Below are positions 61,614 to 64,000 of a DNA stretch of 64,000 nt, piece after piece (within the stretch, counting starts at the first letter, position 1; the number at the start of each line of letters is the position of its first letter). The DNA is from Dialister micraerophilus DSM 19965 (lineage in GTDB: Bacteria > Bacillota > Negativicutes > Veillonellales > Dialisteraceae). Location of the stretch: positions 330,078 through 394,077 of the forward strand of contig NZ_GL878519.1 of the NCBI RefSeq assembly GCF_000194985.1. The letters are read 5' to 3'. The notes below the pieces were generated by a model. That model was not told the origin of the DNA. It saw only the letters and a list, made by a program, of their open reading frames with translations, and did not search any database. Position numbers and translations under genes: made by a program.

Positions 61614-63026
61614 TTAACCTATCGATCCTTCAAATTCCAAGTCTATCAATCTGTTCATTTCTACCGCATATTCCAAAGGCAATGCTTTTGATATAGGTTC
61701 GGCAAATCCTCGTACAAGCATGGCTTTTGCTTCTTCTTCCGATATTCCTCTGCTCATAAGATAGTAAATATCTCCATCGGATATCCTTCCTATTTTTGCT
61801 TCATGACCTAAATCTATGTCGTCATTTTCTATAATAATATCCGGAATTGTATCTGAACGTGACAAGGAATCAAGCATCAATGATTCACAACTTATTGTAC
61901 CTTTTGTGCCTTTTGCACGCGGGCCTATATGTACTACACCTCTATAAAGACAAGTTCCGCCGCCTTTTGATATGGATTTGGAGTTAATGTTCAAGCTTGT
62001 ATCTTTTCCGAAGCTTTCAACTTTACATCCGGTATCCAAAAATTGTCCTTTACCTGCAAATGAAATACCGGTAAATTCACATTTCGAACGATCACCTTGC
62101 AAAATTGTATCGGGATACAGACATGATACGTGAGATCCGAAGGATCCACTTACCCAAATCATACTTCCGTCTTCTTCGACAATGGCTTTTTTTGTATTCA
62201 AGTTATACATATTTTTTGACCAGTTTTCAATTGTCGAATAACGGAGTGTGGCTCCTTTTTTTACAAACAGTTCTACTGCACCTGCATGCAAGTTCGCCAC
62301 ATTGTAACGTGGTGCGGAGCATCCTTCGATGAAATGACAGGATGCACCTTTTTCAATAATTATCAACGTATGTTCGAATTGTCCCGCTCCGGGAGCATTC
62401 AAACGGAAATAACTTTGAAGCGGCATTTTTACGTGAACGCCTTCAGGTACGTACACAAACGATCCTCCTGACCATACTGCATAGTGCAATGCTGCAAATT
62501 TATGGTATCGGGGTGTTATTAATTTTCCGAAATACTTTTTTACTATTTCAGGATATTTATTTACTCCCGTTTCAAAATCCACATAAACTACGCCTTGTTG
62601 TTCCAATTCTTTTTGTACATTGTGGTAAACAACTTCGGAATCGTATTGTGCACCTACTCCGGCAAGATTTTTCTTCTCGGCTTCGGGAATTCCCAAGCGA
62701 TCGAAAGTGTCACGTATGTTTTGCGGCAAATCTTCCCAACGTGCTTTCATGTCGGTTTTCGGACGTATATATGTATATATGTGGTCCATATCCAACTCGG
62801 ATATATCCGGCATCCACGGAGGTATGTCCAATTCATCGTAAATTTTTAAAGCTTCAAGTCTTTTTTGAAGCATCCATTCAGGTTCATTTTTCTTTGAAGA
62901 AATTTCTCTGATAATATCTTCCGTAAGTCCCGAATCGGATTTATAAGAAAATTCAACTTTATCTTTTATGTCATATATACTTCGATTTACATCATCGACA
63001 TAAGTTCTTTTTCTTTCTCCGGCCAT
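61614..63026 (-). CDS. sufB: Iron-sulfur assembly protein SufB
   Basis: SufB is the main scaffold on which iron-sulfur clusters form. The 470-residue protein contains VWSGGSFVYVPEGV, HFIEGCSAP, and a C-terminal DLGHEAKIGRISDGDIYYL, all conserved. ATG at 63026 has AGAGGTG; the longer frame overlaps sufC and is unlikely. Confidence 0.96.
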   Translation of the reverse strand: MAGERKRTYVDDVNRSIYDIKDKVEFSYKSDSGLTEDIIREISSKKNEPEWMLQKRLEALKIYDELDIPPWMPDISELDMDHIYTYIRPKTDMKARWEDLPQNIRDTFDRLGIPEAEKKNLAGVGAQYDSEVVYHNVQKELEQQGVVYVDFETGVNKYPEIVKKYFGKLITPRYHKFAALHYAVWSGGSFVYVPEGVHVKMPLQSYFRLNAPGAGQFEHTLIIIEKGASCHFIEGCSAPRYNVANLHAGAVELFVKKGATLRYSTIENWSKNMYNLNTKKAIVEEDGSMIWVSGSFGSHVSCLYPDTILQGDRSKCEFTGISFAGKGQFLDTGCKVESFGKDTSLNINSKSISKGGGTCLYRGVVHIGPRAKGTKGTISCESLMLDSLSRSDTIPDIIIENDDIDLGHEAKIGRISDGDIYYLMSRGISEEEAKAMLVRGFAEPISKALPLEYAVEMNRLIDLEFEGSIG

Positions 63027-63027
63027 A

Positions 63028-63771
63028 CTACACCTCTTTACGATATGCGTCAAAACCGTTGTTTTCAATTTCATCTACCAATTCCGGTCCACCGTTTTTA
63101 ACTATGTGTCCGTCAATCAGTACATGTACAAAATCAGGCTTGATAAATCTTAAAATCTGATTGAGATGTGTAACCATAACAATAGCGTTTTCTTCGCTAT
63201 GATATTCTGAAATGTTGCGTGAAACTACACGCACCGCATCTACGTCCAATCCGGAGTCCGTTTCATCAAGCATTGCAAGTTTCGGATTCATTGCACGCAT
63301 TTGAAGTATTTCACTTTTTTTACGTTCACCGCCTGAAAATCCGTCATTTAAATAACGTTCTCCGTAAGATGTATCCATTTCCAAATCTTCCAAGTATCCT
63401 TTAAGCATTCTCTTGAAAGGAAATAATTTCTGTTTCTTTCCACTTACTATCGTCTTTGCGGTACGAATGAAATTTTCCATAGTAATACCGGCAATTGAAA
63501 TAGGTGCCTGGAAAGAAAGAAATATTCCCAGTTTCGCTCTTTTATCTACGGATAATTCTGTAATGTCTTCTCCGCAAAAGTAAATTTTACCTTTTGTAAT
63601 TTCATAAGCCGGATTACCCATAACTGAATGAAGCAGCGTAGATTTACCTGCACCGTTCACTCCCATAATTACATGAACTTCTCCGGTATTGATTGTCAAA
63701 TTTATACCGTGCAAAAGTTCTTTTTCTCCTACTGAAACGTGAAGATTTTCAACACGAAGCAACTCACTCAT
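63028..63771 (-). CDS. sufC: Iron-sulfur assembly ATPase SufC
   Basis: SufC is the ABC-type ATPase of SufBC2D. The 247-residue protein has Walker A GVNGAGKST (37-45), the signature FSGGERKK and Walker B LAMLDETDSGLD. GAGGTG precedes the ATG. It is the first suf gene; no sufR or iscR-type regulator gene is adjacent. Confidence 0.96.
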   Translation of the reverse strand: MSELLRVENLHVSVGEKELLHGINLTINTGEVHVIMGVNGAGKSTLLHSVMGNPAYEITKGKIYFCGEDITELSVDKRAKLGIFLSFQAPISIAGITMENFIRTAKTIVSGKKQKLFPFKRMLKGYLEDLEMDTSYGERYLNDGFSGGERKKSEILQMRAMNPKLAMLDETDSGLDVDAVRVVSRNISEYHSEENAIVMVTHLNQILRFIKPDFVHVLIDGHIVKNGGPELVDEIENNGFDAYRKEV

Positions 63772-63826
63772 TTAGTTCACCTCAAAATTTATATCAGTTA
63801 ATTTTTGTATCTTTATTTACGTTTTC

Positions 63827-63855
63827 ATTGTAGCTTATTTATTTTGATAAGTAAA
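63827..63855 (-). promoter_or_regulatory. Promoter of the sufCBDSU operon
   Basis: TTTACT (63850-63855), 17 bases, TACAAT (63827-63832). The remaining sequence to the window end is AT-rich; a short TGTTTTTA/TAAAAACA hairpin lies at 63878-63897, and no further gene is seen. Confidence 0.55.
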
Positions 63856-64000
63856 CAAAAAATAATGTTTTTTTAATTGTTTTTATTTGTAAAAACATCG
63901 ACAAAAAGCCTGAATGTCCGATATTATCTACTTTTTTCGATATATATTTTTTGTTATAAAAAATTTATTTTATAAACTTAAAAAACACTTCACATTCAGT

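Noticed and set aside
1..64000. tRNA, rRNA, CRISPR, insertion sequence or prophage signals
   Set aside because: All gaps between genes were read; none shows cloverleaf elements, regular repeats with spacers, transposase frames or attachment-site duplications.
63878..64000. Possible terminator of a gene beyond the right edge (inverted ACATTCAG/CTGAATGT words near 63910 and 63992)
   Set aside because: The arms are only eight bases and about 75 bases apart, and the neighbouring gene is not visible.

Overview
The window is a low-GC, gene-dense Firmicutes-type chromosome segment with almost no accessory DNA. About 60 protein genes are visible and nearly all lie on the minus strand. Only rpmB, a flavin oxidoreductase gene, an amidase/lipoprotein pair and rpsD lie on the plus strand. 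A PolC-type replicase, FapR, an IspH-S1 fusion, SufCBDSU, ScpAB and the rimP-nusA-ylxRQ-infB-rbfA-nrnA-truB-ribF block fit Clostridia or Negativicutes. The AMIN-domain amidase and the fab cluster layout make a Veillonellaceae-like Negativicute (for example Dialister) my best guess; this is inference. No rRNA, tRNA, CRISPR array, prophage or insertion sequence was seen.

Layout on the minus strand, from left to right. 1-338: start of a TagA/WecG-type glycosyltransferase. recG (484-2520) lies back to back with rpmB. 3034-5425: ybgC, murI, a membrane protein and a CofE-like ligase. 5582-8913: a DUF697-like/coiled-coil protein, an SDR and a PLP aminotransferase with a perfect consensus promoter. 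9032-16991: the translation/transcription-factor operon from rimP to ribF, behind a leader that holds a terminator hairpin. 17123-20219: a biotin-linked group of bioY, a divergent thiolase and an AMP-ligase. 20528-27220: the fatty-acid/phospholipid operon fapR-plsX-fabH-fabD-fabG-acpP-fabF-rnc. A divergent flavin oxidoreductase next to it carries a FapR-like palindrome over its promoter.

28596-29913: pyrF-pyrE. 30010-34710: envelope genes, with a deacetylase lipoprotein, a phosphodiester glycosidase and a propeller-like protein facing an AMIN amidase and a GerMN lipoprotein across a long perfect inverted repeat. 34782-37327: ansA and guaB. 37406-46246: comEA-comEC-holA-vanW-polC. 46292-50779: der-plsY-gpsA-rsmD-coaD and a coiled-coil protein. 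50954-57363: scpA-scpB-rluB-BaiN-cmk-plsC-ispH/rpsA. rpsD (plus), a flavodoxin and the sufCBDSU operon close the window.

The most notable observations are these. Three genes (pyrF, the AMP-ligase and the start of plsY) are out of frame by one base at homopolymer runs, two of them at heptamers that would also suit -1 slippage. PolC lacks its embedded proofreading exonuclease. The ComEC C-terminal domain has no metal ligands. The thiolase beside bioY lacks the second catalytic cysteine. Several exact palindromes overlap promoters.
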